From positions 1,674,001 through 1,738,000 of the forward strand of contig JAQQWL010000009.1 in assembly GCA_038363925.1 (NCBI GenBank): a DNA stretch of 64,000 bases, written 5' to 3'. Shown here piece after piece: positions 1 through 12,969 of this stretch; the stretch's first letter is position 1; each line of letters begins with the position of its first letter. A model generated the notes under the pieces. That model saw only the letters and a program-made list of their open reading frames with translations, searched no databases and was not told the origin of the DNA. Both the position numbers and the translations under genes were made by a program. This DNA is from Apiospora phragmitis. Its lineage: Eukaryota > Ascomycota > Sordariomycetes > Amphisphaeriales > Apiosporaceae.

Positions 1-3000
1 CTGACTACCCGAGAAAGTAAAGATATGGTGGACCTGCTCACACGCATCTCCGTCCGACATGGATGCTCTAATGAAGTTGACTGATGGCATTGATGATGAT
101 GCAGGTACCGCACCAGACAAGAAACATCGAGTCGCGCACGACTCGGCATGCTACGCTACCACCACCATCGCCTCGCTTCGCATCGCATCGCATCCCAAGG
201 CATCAACCACATCACTTCCGCATCGCTGGGTCCTTTTAAATCTGGATAGGTCCCGGCCAAGCGAAAAGACAAGCGAAGAAGAAAAAGAAGAGAAGAGGTG
301 AATCGAGTGCCCCGCGGTAACCGTAGGGCCCTTGTCTTACAGTCATTCCCGTTCCAACTTCCGCACCTCGTTTCAATCGAGGCGACTAATCAAACCACCC
401 CCTCTGCTCGCACTTTACTTTTGTATGCGACACCCTCCAAAGTCCCATGTTTCGTATGGCCGAGTCCACCTGATCTCGTCTTCTTCGCCTATGCATCAAC
501 ACACATTGCACACGCCATTAAACTAGTCGCACCTTGTTGCTCTTCTGGCTTGGCTTCGGATGAGGTGAGCCTCGACGCTATTGAACTCTGGACGACTTCC
601 AAACAGAAGCAACAGTGCTTCATCACGGATTGCCGATTCGTATGGCCCTATCCTTGCCCGGTGTGATGGTATTTCCTTATTATCCATTCTCGACACGCAG
701 CACACGCAGCAGCTGAAAAGAATCAAAACGAAGTCGCCTCCCGCTCAGCTGCTGCAGCTCCATGTCGTCTCCTTGGGACGAGATGACAGCTAGGCGCTAC
801 CTACATGCAATCCGCTACTATTCTCACACTGACCAACGATATCAATCCTGATACATGGAAAGAGATAAGAGACACATCACTTTAGTCATGTGCCCATCAT
901 TGCCACGACCGAGAACCTAATAATAAAGTCGAGAAACAAAAAGGTGTGTCATGGCTCTGGGCAAAGACTCTCCGACCACATCGGAAGCTTAAAGCAACTA
1001 TCGGCGGCCATACGAACGTACAGTACAACAAGCCTGATACACCTGACAGCCTAGACACTCTCGAGATGGCAATTACTCTTCCCGAGAGTCAAGCTCGGAC
1101 GGGCCTCAGAGTATGTTTGACACGCTTCCATCTTCTCTGTTGATGTTGACAAACGCGGTTGCAACTCCACAAGAAGATGCCAGCCCTGCTTTGGCGGGTT
1201 TATCATCGCCGTGATATTCGAAAAGCTACTCGGGCATATGTATATTGCACGGATGCTCACTCCATCTCCATATCCGCTCCACCGGGTGGTTCGAAACGAT
1301 GTGAACAAGGGCATTAACCGTACTCCAGGAACATTACCTCTAGGACACTTTAGCTGCTTGGCGTTTCTGGAGATGCCGAGAAAAAGTGGCTAGGGTCTGG
1401 CAACCTCGATTATCTTGTTTGAATTGCTAACTGGAGTTTTTGAACCACATACAATACCAATCAATCCTCAAAGAAATAAAAGAGAGTGGCTACTGATGAG
1501 TGAGCCCCAGAAGCAGAAACAAGGCCGGTAAGTATCCTTCGCTCGTTCATGGTTCAGGCATTGATACTGGAGTTGTCCCTCGTCCAATGTCTCTAGGCCA
1601 CATGCCTGTCATGTCAGCTTATGTCATCACGGCTGCTTCAAATCCTGCACGGTCGTTGTTGACGTGCTGGTCTTCGATCTGACGCGTCCCTGTGAGACAT
1701 AAAGTTGATATTCGTCCTCTACGCATTGACCGACCTCTACGTTCCGATATTGCGACTTGTAAACACCGCAGCATCGTCAACCTTATATCTTGTACAGCCA
1801 CAGCACCGCTGTTTCGCAGCCTACAACGATATGTTGGTTGGCTACGATGTGAAGTAGGCATAATATATATTGCAGCTGATATGATACATTCAAAGATGCC
1901 CATCCCCCCAACACCACGTGGTCAACCCTGAATACTCGGAACGGCTTAATGAGTGACACTACCCATTCAGCCCCAAACATTGCAAAAGAAGCAATGACGA
2001 GAAAAATCAATGAGGTAGGTGCTCTATGGCCTTCCGATCAGGAAAACTTCATTTTTCCGTGTCACGGCCTTTCACGAAGCCACCTTGTCAGCTGTTAATG
2101 ATATTTCGCGACGTGATAGCGCATTCTTCTTCCCCCGTCTTTCATCATAACCCCTCAATTTGCATTGACGCCGGAGATGAACGTCTGACGGACCCTCCAT
2201 TCTCGGGATCCAGGATGAGCCCTTCAGCCCTTCGCTTCGAGGCCACCAGAAAACTTCTAGAGCCAAGTTTCCTTTCTATATCAGGCCCAGGACCAGCAGG
2301 AGCTTTTGGCCGGTCTGCCCTAGTACATAGTAGTAGGATGGGATCAGATCTTCGATGGCCTCTCCGCTTCGGCATGAAACAACACTCGACGCGCCGGCGG
2401 CTAGGGAAAGAGGCTACTAGTTGTACCACGACCTTCCCGGGGCCAAATCTCCAGCCTCTTCATGGCATCACCAACACCACCCCCACTCCAACCCCGGCAA
2501 ATCCTTAAATATGCAGGTCCATCCTTGCATGAAACAAGTGGTTCCACCGAGCCGAACTTCGAGAACAAACAAATTGCGATGGGAGGAGCCTCTGAATTTC
2601 CCGCGGCCTCTCCAGGGAAGCTAGCAATACCCAGGACAGTCTATATTAACTGGTATTTGCAAGGTTGGATGGAAATATCGCGAGATCGCCGGGTGGGGTT
2701 TCTTCAATGCCTGCAGCCGCAGGCCACAACGGGCACACGGCGCTTGATGCCGGAGCGCTTCGGGCTGATGTTCCCAAGGTTCCCCATCCCTCACCCAGCA
2801 TGAAGTTCATGCCGTCCCAAACTCAACGTGAGGAGGAAGTGATGTAACCACATACATGCCGTTTCTTCCCACGCATCAGAAGCTCGTGTATTCTTTCTGC
2901 CCATCAGCCCGAGCAGCCTGCCCGCTGGTTTTGGTACCCCCCTTTATGCATGCACGAAGCTGAATCGGTAGACGGGAACCGATTGTTTTACTTCTCGCGC

Positions 3001-4322
3001 ATGCTTTCCGTTGCTCGGCACGCATCAGTCAGAAATGTCAAGCACTCGCTCCCTCTCTCCCCCCTGCTTCTCCATTCTCGCTCTACTGTAACCTACAGGG
3101 TGGTCTATTTTCGTATCGACCATTGCTGACGACATCAGTTCCTTCTGCCCTATCGCCGCCTAACAGTTGACCCTCACCCGGCAGCAAACCAAGTCTCCTT
3201 TCCCGCTGTCGTCCTACGCCAGTTTAACTAAGTGCATGCCTCCTTTGCGCGGGTCCTGGCAGCTGCTGACCACCCTTTCTTACCCGTGGGAGCACAACCC
3301 CTGGGTGGAAGAAAGGTGTTTCTCCAACGCAGCATAGAAGAAAGGCAAGGGCGTTTGCTGGTGCGGACACCCGGCTGGGGGCGGATGCAGGTGTTCCAAT
3401 AAATGAACTACGTGAGCTGCATCTCTTTTTCGCCAATTGTCTTCAAAAGTATTATCACACATACTTCCGAATATGGGCGTTACTGCGCTTATCCAGCCAG
3501 ATGAGTGAGCCGATCGCGCGCGTCCGTCCCTGGCCCGCCCATGCTTTCCTAGACCTACATGTATGCACGCATGCAACTTGCCGGCGTGCAGCTCCTTTTT
3601 TGCTTCTTCTGCTATTCCCGTTTCTGATGAACCAATCGCGGATTCCCTCGATAAGCATCTGGAACGCGTAAGTTGGCAATGTAAAGGGCTGCTTCTGTAA
3701 CATAAATGTGTAATTATTTCGTCGTTTGCAAGGTGTTCGGGCCGGTGAAGTATTCACTGCGCAAACCAAAGTTGGGTATGAATGGAACCAATTGGCAGAC
3801 CAGCCAGTTGCTGAACGGTATCAGGTGACTAGGACTGATGCCGAATGTGAATATACCATCTAATAAAGGCATTCTGGATGCCGACACTTATACCCAAGTG
3901 ATATGTTGAAGTAACCACCCACCCCTATTCTGAGCAAGTGAAGGCCCCCCTTTCCTCTCTGAGCGTGCTCGCAAGAGCATCTCCGAGGTATACCAAGCCT
4001 ACCAGCAATCCAGAAAACCATAGGATAATGAGGGGTTAGGTAGACACCTGTGGCATACGAGTCCAGAACCTGTATAGAACGCCACCTGCCAATTTTGCAG
4101 TTCGCAGGTATTGAAGTCCAGACCTGAGCTAAACATATCGTACTTTCTGTCGATATCGCTTCTCGGCATCGTCGCGTCAAGGTAGATGGCGTGATATTAA
4201 CCCCCAACATTGGCTGCACCAGTTGCACTTTTAGTGAAACGCTTTGCTTAGAAGGCTAAGCAATAAGATAAATGTAATTGTATTGGATTTGTAATGATAA
4301 AGTATTGATAATGTGTCTGTGG
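1..4322. other. Intergenic region without a supportable gene
   Basis: I see no gene here. Open frames reach at most about 160 codons (2026-2508 +), but their translations show no recognisable domain, no signal peptide and no plausible splice continuation. The right end lies downstream of the GWT1 stop codon, so it should include that gene's 3' untranslated region. The base composition is ordinary and I find no obvious tandem repeat or tRNA. Confidence 0.5.
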
Positions 4323-5850
4323 TTACAACTTGATACTGACATCCAGCCAATCCAAACCCAGAGCGATCCCGGTAACCGTAGCTGCATACCCGAGGAGGAT
4401 CCCCATCGTAGCCACTGGCCCGACATGCAACGTCGGCACGGTCAAGTTGACGAGTCCCGTCAGCAGGTTCGCCACGAGGAACACGGCCAACCCGTTGCGG
4501 TTGTACGCCCGCAGGACACGGCTCGTGGCTGTCAGGTAGGCCTCGCGCTCCGTCCGCGCATCGTGGGCGTTGTAGAACGCGGGGAAGCAGAAGGTGTCGA
4601 TGGCGTAGTATGCGAGGATCGTCACGTTGTTGGTCGCCGCGACCCAGAGGATGTACGGCAGGTTGGCCAGGCGGCGGGAGACGTCCAGGCCGGCGCCGCG
4701 GACTGGGTTGGTCACGAAATAGTACAACGCCGCCCAGACGCCGGTCCAGACCGCCATCCTCAGCAACAGGGAGTTCCTCTGTGCGCCAGGGGTCGAAGCA
4801 CTGTTCGCGTTGATCTTGCGGGGCAACATGTACATGCCTGCATCCTGTCCAGCAAGGAAGATGGCAAGGTAGCCGATGAAACTGCATATACCCTCACGGT
4901 TCTTCGACAGCAGATCCGTTCGCGGGGCGAGTAGGATATAGGCCTTGAGACTGGTACTTTCAAGTACCATTTGATAAATGACACCCAGCAAGACGGAAAG
5001 GGCTGCGTAACTGGGCACGAAAGTGAGTACGCTTTGGAATAGGGCCACAAAGGGCGGAAGAAACCCCAGTGTGAAGAAAAAGTTCCAGTGCACGCCGTAC
5101 TCGGACACGTGTTCGGCATAATCCAAACCCTTGACACTCAACAGTCGGACAACACCCAGGACCAGCAAGGGCAGAGAATGGCGCATTGAGTCCAGAAGTC
5201 GCCGGGCCGAGGGAGTGGTACGTCCTGTAGCGCGCTCCTTCAATAGTGGTCGCGCGCCGACGACACCGGCGAGAAGACGAAGCTTCCAACACCACCGTCC
5301 ATCAGAGAGGTGCCCAAGTCTCGACCTTGGCGAAGCGCCGCGGAAAGAGACGAAAGTCGACAGCAAGAATGGCCAGGCACGTCATAATCATCAAAGAGCC
5401 GCGATAATGTGTGAGGAAGGGTTTGACCGAGAGCACGCTCAGCTCGCCCCGTCCCGCGGACCCTCCCGCATCCTTTCCATTCTTGTTCTTGGCCTGCGCA
5501 GTCGGCGGCAGCTTCGGCTTCCTCTTGGGAGCTGCGATGTTGGTCGGCAAGGCGTAGATCAGAATCGCCGGGGCTAGCAGCAGGCCTGACAGCAAGAACG
5601 GCTTGTCGGCGTATATCGTGATGGCGAGCAGGAAGGCGCATACGCTAAGCAGAAAATCGACGAGGAGGGCGACCGGGCCGTAGGATTTGAAGAAGGATTG
5701 TCGGGTCTGCAGGACGGACCAAAGCAGTATCGCCACGAAGCTGACGGCGGTCACGTAGTTCACCTCGGAAGCCTCGCCGCCGGAAAGGTTCGACACGAAG
5801 TCCTCCTTCAGCTGCTTGTAGCTTGTCGAGTTGGTAGGGTTGCTAGCCAT
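4323..5850 (-). CDS. GWT1: GPI-anchored wall transfer protein 1 (inositol acyltransferase), split by two apparent 1-base losses
   Basis: This is a PIG-W/GWT1 family protein: a multi-pass ER membrane enzyme that acylates the inositol of GlcN-PI during GPI-anchor synthesis, needed in fungi to attach cell-wall mannoproteins. The ATG at 5850 opens a frame of about 180 residues with hydrophobic helices and the conserved run [14 protein letters not shown]. The family's next segment ([16 protein letters not shown]) is present but lies in the two other frames. One G appears missing in the GGG at 5313-5315 and another near 5268-5271. After that, frame three stays open to the stop at 4323 and ends in the typical DVSIKL. 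With the two bases allowed for, the protein would be about 509 residues, the usual family length. No intron fits the short region between the shifts. Since GWT1 is normally single-copy and essential, I read this as an intact gene with sequence errors, not a pseudogene. Confidence 0.9.
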
Positions 5851-7873
5851 CTTGTCGCCTAGAAAAACCAGTCGCGTGCGAGCTTGACGAAAGAGGGGGA
5901 AAAGTGAAGATATTCAGGAATGACAAGCCCAGACGCCGGTCACCCAACTAGAGACATGTCGTCAATGTTATAATAGTAGTATAGGCAACGTGTTGCGATA
6001 CGTTGCGATGACAGATTGTCAAAAGAGTTCCAGCATCAATTCAATTCAATTCAATCAACGTGTCGATGCGAAAGTGGAGGCGAAAGGTCTTGTGGAGAAA
6101 GCTACTAGCAGTCAGTCACAGCCAATCAAAATATGCAAATGAAGCACAAGTGGGGTACCGAGGTGCTGGTTCCCAACCGATCCTCCACGACCCTTGTTGG
6201 TACCTTTGATGTTCCCCTGGTTCCTCTGGTTCCCGCACAATGAGGCTCTGCTATTCGAGACATACACAAAGTAGATACCTAAGTACGCACAAAGGATAAG
6301 AGGACTTTGATACACAGACACCAAGACACTGGCCAGGTCTTCCGAAGGGTGGCTTCAGAGCTACTTGCTGGAAGTTGCTTGTTGTATCAGCTCCCAACCG
6401 GCGTACAATGTAGAGTCTAGAACAAGCAATGCTTGTGTGCGATCCTGAGGCGGGTAGCCAACTGACTGGGGTTTCTCTCATTGTGCTGATTTCATGTAAC
6501 GGTGTAATACGAACAGGAGACGATGGCGCCAACTCTTCGTGCAAGCCTAAACAGTACCTACACAGGCCATGACCAGGAATATGTCCTCCATACACCAACA
6601 TCTCGGACAAGCTGGCTGCTATATGTGTGTCCACAGGCAGTACAGTAATATCCTATATCAGAAAGTATACAAAATCGGTCTTGGCATAATACTGCATGTA
6701 GTCATCGCTAGATCTGAGTATCTGAAAAACAAAGATATAATTCTAAGAGCTTGGTGTGGAAGGGAGAAGAATATGTTCTTAGTCGGCAAACTTCCAGTGA
6801 AGAGCCCCTACCGAGGGTTCGGCCATTTTTCGGATTGTCTTCCTGTCAAGAAGATCGAATTACTATTGGAAGGGTACAACTTCATTAACGCAAATATCAT
6901 TGGTTGTTGGAATATATTACACCAACACTCGGGGGCATAATTTCTAGAAGCTCCATGCCAGTATAGAGTCAGTACCCTGACAGTGAGTGAGGACATCATA
7001 ATTACTTTCTATATTTCAGACCAGAAAAAACCAAAGAGTACAGGTTCCGACCGTTTTGCCTGAACATATGGCACGTTCTCGGATGACAGGAGCAAGATCT
7101 CGTGTATCCCTGGTCCGAGATCAAACAACTGCACATACTATAACAATTCTCTTTGTGGAGGGAACAATTAGCAATAATGCCTTTGCCTTTTGTAGTACTC
7201 TCATGTCCTGGGAGAAACCCTCAAGCCTGGGAATATATTGTAATTACACCCTACGTTTGTTGACTTAGGTAGCTCAACATTAAATCAAATATCACTACAT
7301 TTCGGAAGCAGAAGAGGGTTTGCCCATATATTACCATATCAGGGACAAAGCATGGGCTCATCTAGAGAGCAATGGACTCACAAGAATATTAAGATATGCT
7401 CTAGATATGTTGAAAAGGGGCAGGGGTGACAGGTTCACTTTGGGCCATATGAAAAGAGGGTTGGCTCTAGTAGAATAGCAAGCAGTAACTAGTTGTGGGA
7501 TAATGTGAAAGAAGAGAACTGCCAGAGAAAATATGGGCGTGCCGGTTGGCAAGCAGATGAATGGCCGCGTCTATATGAGAGTCTTCTTAGGACTTAACAC
7601 TTCGTAGTGAAAGCTCATGAACTTGTCAACCTTTAGTCCTAGTCCTATAACGAAGTTACCATATCCCTGTATTCCTCAAATACTCCACTTCCACCAAGGC
7701 CAGGTTGATCCCTTCTCAACCTAAAGCCAGTCGAAAGACTTCATCTGGCATACCGGAACTTCGTCACCCACCAACACAACGATATCCTTTCTTGGATTAT
7801 GACTCTAGCCATGTGCTAGAAAGGTCTTCACGTCATAGTTCGTCATAACAGATGATCGTTCATAAGAAAAAAC
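5851..7873. other. Intergenic region upstream of GWT1
   Basis: No gene is supported. The first few hundred bases should hold the GWT1 promoter and 5' untranslated region, since GWT1 runs leftwards from 5850. A short simple repeat (AATTC units, about 6040-6055) is visible. Open frames are short and look random. Confidence 0.5.
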
Positions 7874-7954
7874 GGTCTGTTGGCCCAATGGCAAGGCGTC
7901 TGACTACGATCATTGATAATCAGGAGATTCTGGGTTCGACCCCCAGGCAGACCT
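7874..7954 (+). tRNA. tRNA-Arg (anticodon ACG), with 9-nt intron
   Basis: The acceptor arms GGTCTGT (7874-7880) and GCAGACC (7947-7953) pair over seven positions, with one T-G wobble, and the discriminator base is T7954. The D-arm, a TCTGA/TCAGG anticodon stem and a CTGGG/CCCAG T-stem with a TTCGACC loop are all present. The anticodon ACG is at 7906-7908. A 9-nt insertion at 7910-7918 follows the base 3' of the anticodon, the standard position of nuclear tRNA introns; removing it leaves a normal 7-base loop and a 72-nt tRNA. A-to-I editing of the first anticodon base would let it read CGU, CGC and CGA codons. A T run for polymerase III termination is not obvious immediately downstream. Confidence 0.95.
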
Positions 7955-10001
7955 ACAATACAACCAGAGAGATCCATCTCTCTACCTTCACTTTTGCCGG
8001 TTATCCAACCAGTGGCCATTCATTTTTAGACACCGGCTGTCTGCTGTCTGTCACTTGCGGCTACTGACAGCGTGGAGGCTTGCGTCGCGCCCCATGCGAG
8101 TGGTAACATGATCGTGGTTCTCTACATGCAATCACGCCACAATATACTACATAGCATGGATGCACCACGTCGAAGCTCGGACGAACCCTGTCTTTTTTTG
8201 GGCATCAGATCTTGTTTTGACCAATGCTAACCACATCGAGAGCGATAGTTCCTGGATGTGCATATCCCATTGGGCGCGATCGAATGAAGTTGGGCTCTCG
8301 GCATCCTGAGCCCAACCAATGCTTGTAGTTGCGGTATCGTTTACACGATGATTACCCGTCAGGTTATGATTAACTCCGCCAAGCCAAGGCACATCATCCC
8401 ACCATGCATGCTGCATAAACGGTGTAGCCGATATAAGACGGGGGAAACCAGATAGGCTTGCAGATAGGTACTATTATCATGAGCACGGCATAGACCACAG
8501 CTGTGGCGTGGACAGCTAGTGACTCTAGTATATCGGGAGAACTTTCCAACGGTTCGACGACAGGCAGCCTGAAGACAAGGCGGTCAAGCCTAGTTGTACG
8601 CGCTGCGTTATTTGCGTGGTATTGCCCCCGACATGTGTTACAAAACTTAAAAGGCACTTGCAAATTCCTGTCATCCGCTTTGGGCACGATTTTGGGATCG
8701 GGCAGACCGCGGCTAATGGGACCCTGGAAGACCCCGAGACCCAGATAGATCTAGTAATATCACGAATGAAGCATCGGCTTTCAGGTATGACTTTTGGGGA
8801 TTTTCGGTGCTCGTCTCTACGAGAAGCGGTTTTGGCGGTGTGGTGCGAAGTAATTTCCCATCTCTCAAGTGCGGGGGGCCATTAAGCCGAAAGAGGCCGA
8901 ATCTAGGGTCTGGTGTGACATAAGCAGAGATTTGTAGGTAAGAGCCCGATGCGGAGACTAATCGACGTATATGTGAAGATATCGCGAAAAGGAACCTGAT
9001 CAAATGCCGTATAGAACAGAGAAGAAGAAAGGTCTGATATGGCAATTTCCCCTGGTATTAATTACAATATGCGGCTCGAGTCAGTTAGGCAATTTGCCTT
9101 GATTCAAGCCCGTTCTTTGGCGGGTAGCATTGATCAGAAGGGCACGAAGCTACAAGTAGGTGCGCAGTCTTCAGGACTTGGCCACCAATGCCGCAACGAA
9201 GAATCGATATTGAGAGATGGGGAAAGCGATTCCACTATGGATTCAGATCCCAATTTGTCAGTAGCCAGTAGCACGGTATGAATCCCCCGCACGCCCGTAG
9301 TGGACTCGACAATATGGTGCGATGCTCTTCCGACTCTGGGCATTACCGTCTGCGAAGTCATCCGGGTTTCAAGACGTGCAGTCGGAATTATCTGGCCAAC
9401 AAGCATAGTAGTACCTCCTTGGCGGGGACTTTGCTCCGACCTTTGTCCCGCGCAATACCCACCATAGTCATGGCCAGCCGCAGTTAACGTGCTGCCATCG
9501 AAACGTTAGTAGATCGTAGGGCCTGTACCTGGAGCGCAGAATGGCCGCTCTGAGAATGGCCGTTTTCTGGGCGAATCGACTACTGGCGATAGAGCAGAAG
9601 ATATGAAACGTACAGAGCCAGTCCGTCAAAGATCGACAGATACGATTGACGATGTGATAGGGGTCTGGCTGCGATTTGACCAACATCGTTACGTTGTTGT
9701 GCCGAGGCCACAACCGTCTGGACGTGGTGTAGATACTTAATGACGGCGCCTTCGTCATGGCGTAGACACGGGCGTAGGCGAGGCAGCGGGGTTGCAAAGA
9801 CTTTAACCCATCGCAATGAGATGGATACATGCAACAGTTCAGAACGCACCCCGTCAAGGTGTTGTGCTGGCTTTTGTAACTGCTCGGCCCGGCTACTTGC
9901 AACATCTCTGATATATCGGTATGTATGTATGTATCGACTGACAAAGATGCCCCTTGCTCAGGAGGCAAGACTCTAACTTGAAGCAGCGAGGCAGGCATAT
10001 C

Positions 10002-10043
10002 TCAGCCATACAGGCTCAGCCATACAGGCTCAGCCATACAGGC
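10002..10043. repeat. Three perfect 14-bp tandem units
   Basis: The unit TCAGCCATACAGGC is repeated three times without mismatch in a gene-free region. Confidence 0.95.
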
Positions 10044-12464
10044 GGCTGAATTGAAGAGCCTCCCACGTACTACGCGATACTAGTCGTTGCTCCAGGGTTG
10101 TCAAGTGAAACGCGGAGAAAGTTGTGCGGCAGGGCGGAGGCGGGCAGGCGGGAGCAGACTGCGATGGGCCTCATTTAACCTACGTAAGGACTAGAACAGA
10201 AGATGCGATCTTGCTGACTCTGCGGTCTGGCGAAAGGAAAATGGAAGATGGGGGACGCAACAAGAAACACAGAAGAGAGATGACGACTGCGAGCTGTTCA
10301 GAATTGTTGACGTTCCATGGCCAGGGGTGGCTTGATGCACCAGGAGTTGTTTTGCCGGCTTGGCCAATGGCAGGACGTTCAGTGATCACTCTGTCCACTT
10401 AGCCACCGATCTGGGTTATCATTAGTGCGCAGGTATCCCTGAAGATGACGCTCTTCTCTACGTCATGCCGGACCCTCGCTAGCAATCAAGGCCCAAACAG
10501 AGTCCAGGATTGTCCATGCGGTCTCCGAGATGATGGAATGGCTCTCTATGGAATGTGCTTATTGATTGACACCTGCATCATCGCAGTGGCAGCACGGTCG
10601 CTGAGAACAAAGACATTTGGGTTTATCTCAGCCGTAGATGGGCCTCCAGGCCAGCAGGCGGTGCTCTGCTGGCGGAGGGAGTGTCTCGAAGTGTAAACCT
10701 TTGGGTTGTTGATGCCACGAATGTTGGACATCCGGCAGGCCTGTAGCAGTGTAGACGGAAGATACAGTACATCTGGGTACCGCCAGAGGCAGTCATCGCA
10801 GATTTGGTATGTATCGAATGTGAAGTGTGAGTCGTGTAGTTGGTGTTGGTGTTGGGAATGGTGCCTCTGGCCGAATTGGTAGTTTCGGGTCCGCCTGCGT
10901 CTCCCATTGTCCATTCACAGTAGTATTCGCTGCTACTGGTGTGTTCAGTTCCATGTTGATCTTGGCATAGATAGATATCATGAGTGCCGATTCGACGCAA
11001 TCTACTGCATCCATGTTGAATGTACATAGTGTAGAAAGCTTCAGCACATGCTACCAGCATGCAAGTTGCAACCTTGCCCAATACACATGATGGGAGTTGC
11101 AACGCGCCCGGTCGCCAAGCCGTGAGCGGAAAGGGTGTTCGTCTCGCCGTCTCCCTTGCTCGATTGTCGTGTAACGGTCCGTTGCAACTTGCAAGCAGGC
11201 AAGCTTCCATGATGAATAAGCGGATGAACCAGTCGAACATGTTTCGGGCGCCTTCTGCAACTCAACTTCTCGTCACCTCCTTGTAAGTCGTAGCAGAAGA
11301 GGTGCTACCCGCAATAGGCCGGACCCGCTTGCTTGGCCCATTTTCAATCTGGATTACAACATTTGAGTTGGTGACATAGCCAGGGTACTTGTAGGGTACA
11401 TGGGGGATAATTCTCCATCCCCTGCTGTCCTCGATGGAGACTACTGGATACCAAGATGTAGCAGCAGACCCTCTGACCTTTCATTGATGCCAGCCAGCAT
11501 TCGCTATGTTGGGCGGCTAGCACAACAACCCAGCTGTCGCTCATCTGCTGCCGACAGCACATGTATTCAGCTGCCAATTCAGGCATACCTATTTCCCAGA
11601 TTCTGACTCTAGCCAGCGTCAACGACATTCGTCATTCGTCGCTTTGTCTGGAATTAATTACATGGGTTCACAACCTGCACGTTTGTCATCACCACCCAAC
11701 CGAAGCAGGCCTTGGTCTCCCGACTCACCCAATCCCATCAAACATTCCCAGCTGCATTTGCATATCTGACCTGATATACGTCGACATCGACCTGCCTGTT
11801 TTCTGTCCCGCCGGGTACCTTTCGTAGCGTCTGTTCCCAGCCCGAACACAGACACCTCGGCCTGATCGAAGTAGTTGAACGACATCATCGCTTTTCGGCT
11901 ATGTACATGGACCCATAGGAGGTACCTAGTCGCTACCTGACTGACCTTAACCCCTCCAGTGTCTGGTTCCAGGGTCCCAGCCAGTCCAGTCCAGTCTACC
12001 AAGCCTCCGGTTCCAGGGCATTTGGCACCTCTTGCACGCCTGGCACTGAACTGGATTGTTGTGCAGTGTGTGTGAACCACCATCGTCACTTCTGGCACCT
12101 GGTTTTTGCCTTACTGTCTGCTCTAACAGGCTTGCTTAAACCTTAGCACGGGTCGCCGGCAACCCACTTTAAAGCTTTCATGGTATATCCTGTTTGAGCC
12201 TTGAATAATTCTCTTTCCTCTTCATTTCGGCCATAGACGATACAAACTACCTTCTTCTCTTTTCGGAATTTCTTATTTGTCTTGTCGCATATCCTAAGAT
12301 CTGATTTTCCACCTGAATCCCGACCACGCGAAGAGAGCGACCGGCGCAAGAGACAGCGAAAGAGCAAAAGCGCGATAAAATAAATTAACAAATCAACTGC
12401 TGGTTCCCACAATCCCGTTTGTCCCAGTCAGTCCCCCGACTGTTTAGCGACTTGCCGCCACCTC

Positions 12465-12466
<2 letters not shown>

Positions 12467-12499
<33 letters not shown>
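12467..12499. repeat. (CA)n microsatellite
   Basis: About sixteen uninterrupted CA units lie roughly 470 bp upstream of the kinase start codon, probably in its promoter or leader. Confidence 0.97.
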
Positions 12500-12501
<2 letters not shown>

Positions 12502-12969
12502 CGATCAGCACCTGCGTCATAACCAACTAGACGTTTTTTACGCACTCTCCTAGATTGCTTTGATCAAAAGGCCGCTTCCCCATCAGAACCAAACTTCGCC
12601 CAACCCAAATTCCGACGGTACAGTAGTTTCGAATCGTTTTTCCTCCCAAGAGCAACTCAACGCCAAATCAAAATCAACCCGAAACAAAAGATACTTGCAG
12701 AGACGCAGCAGCTACCCGCGACGTACCTTTGTTTTGTGTTTCTTCTTCCTCATCGACTTTTACACTCACGCTAGACTGGGTTTGCCAGAGAGAGAGTATC
12801 TTCCATTACAGAGAGACATTATTGTTTTCCCTCCCAGTTTGCTCCTCTCAAACCCGAAACTTTGGCGAGCGTCGGAGCAGACTGTTATTGATTTTCCTTG
12901 AGGCTTGCACCTCACGCAAAGGCAAAGCGAAGAAAAGGTTGGAAGCTGCTTTTCGGTGACGTCGTCAAA

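Larger units (their letters stand above)
7955..12969. other. Long intergenic region; right end is kinase 5' leader
   Basis: I find no supportable protein gene in this 5 kb. It contains a 14-bp triplicated tandem repeat at 10002-10043 and a (CA)n microsatellite at 12467-12499. The pyrimidine-rich stretch from about 12540 to 12969 looks like the long promoter and 5' untranslated leader of the kinase that starts at 12970. Many short open frames occur on both strands, but none resembles a known protein. Confidence 0.45.

Noticed and set aside
2026..2508. 160-codon frame in the left intergenic region
   Set aside because: No domain, no signal peptide, atypical composition, and no neighbouring exons with consistent splice sites.
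4278..4934. 218-codon open frame on the plus strand
   Set aside because: Antisense shadow of the GWT1 C-terminal half.
5251..5320. An intron explaining the frame changes in GWT1
   Set aside because: The conserved residues are continuous across the three frames, so an intron would delete them; no suitable GT-AG pair exists.
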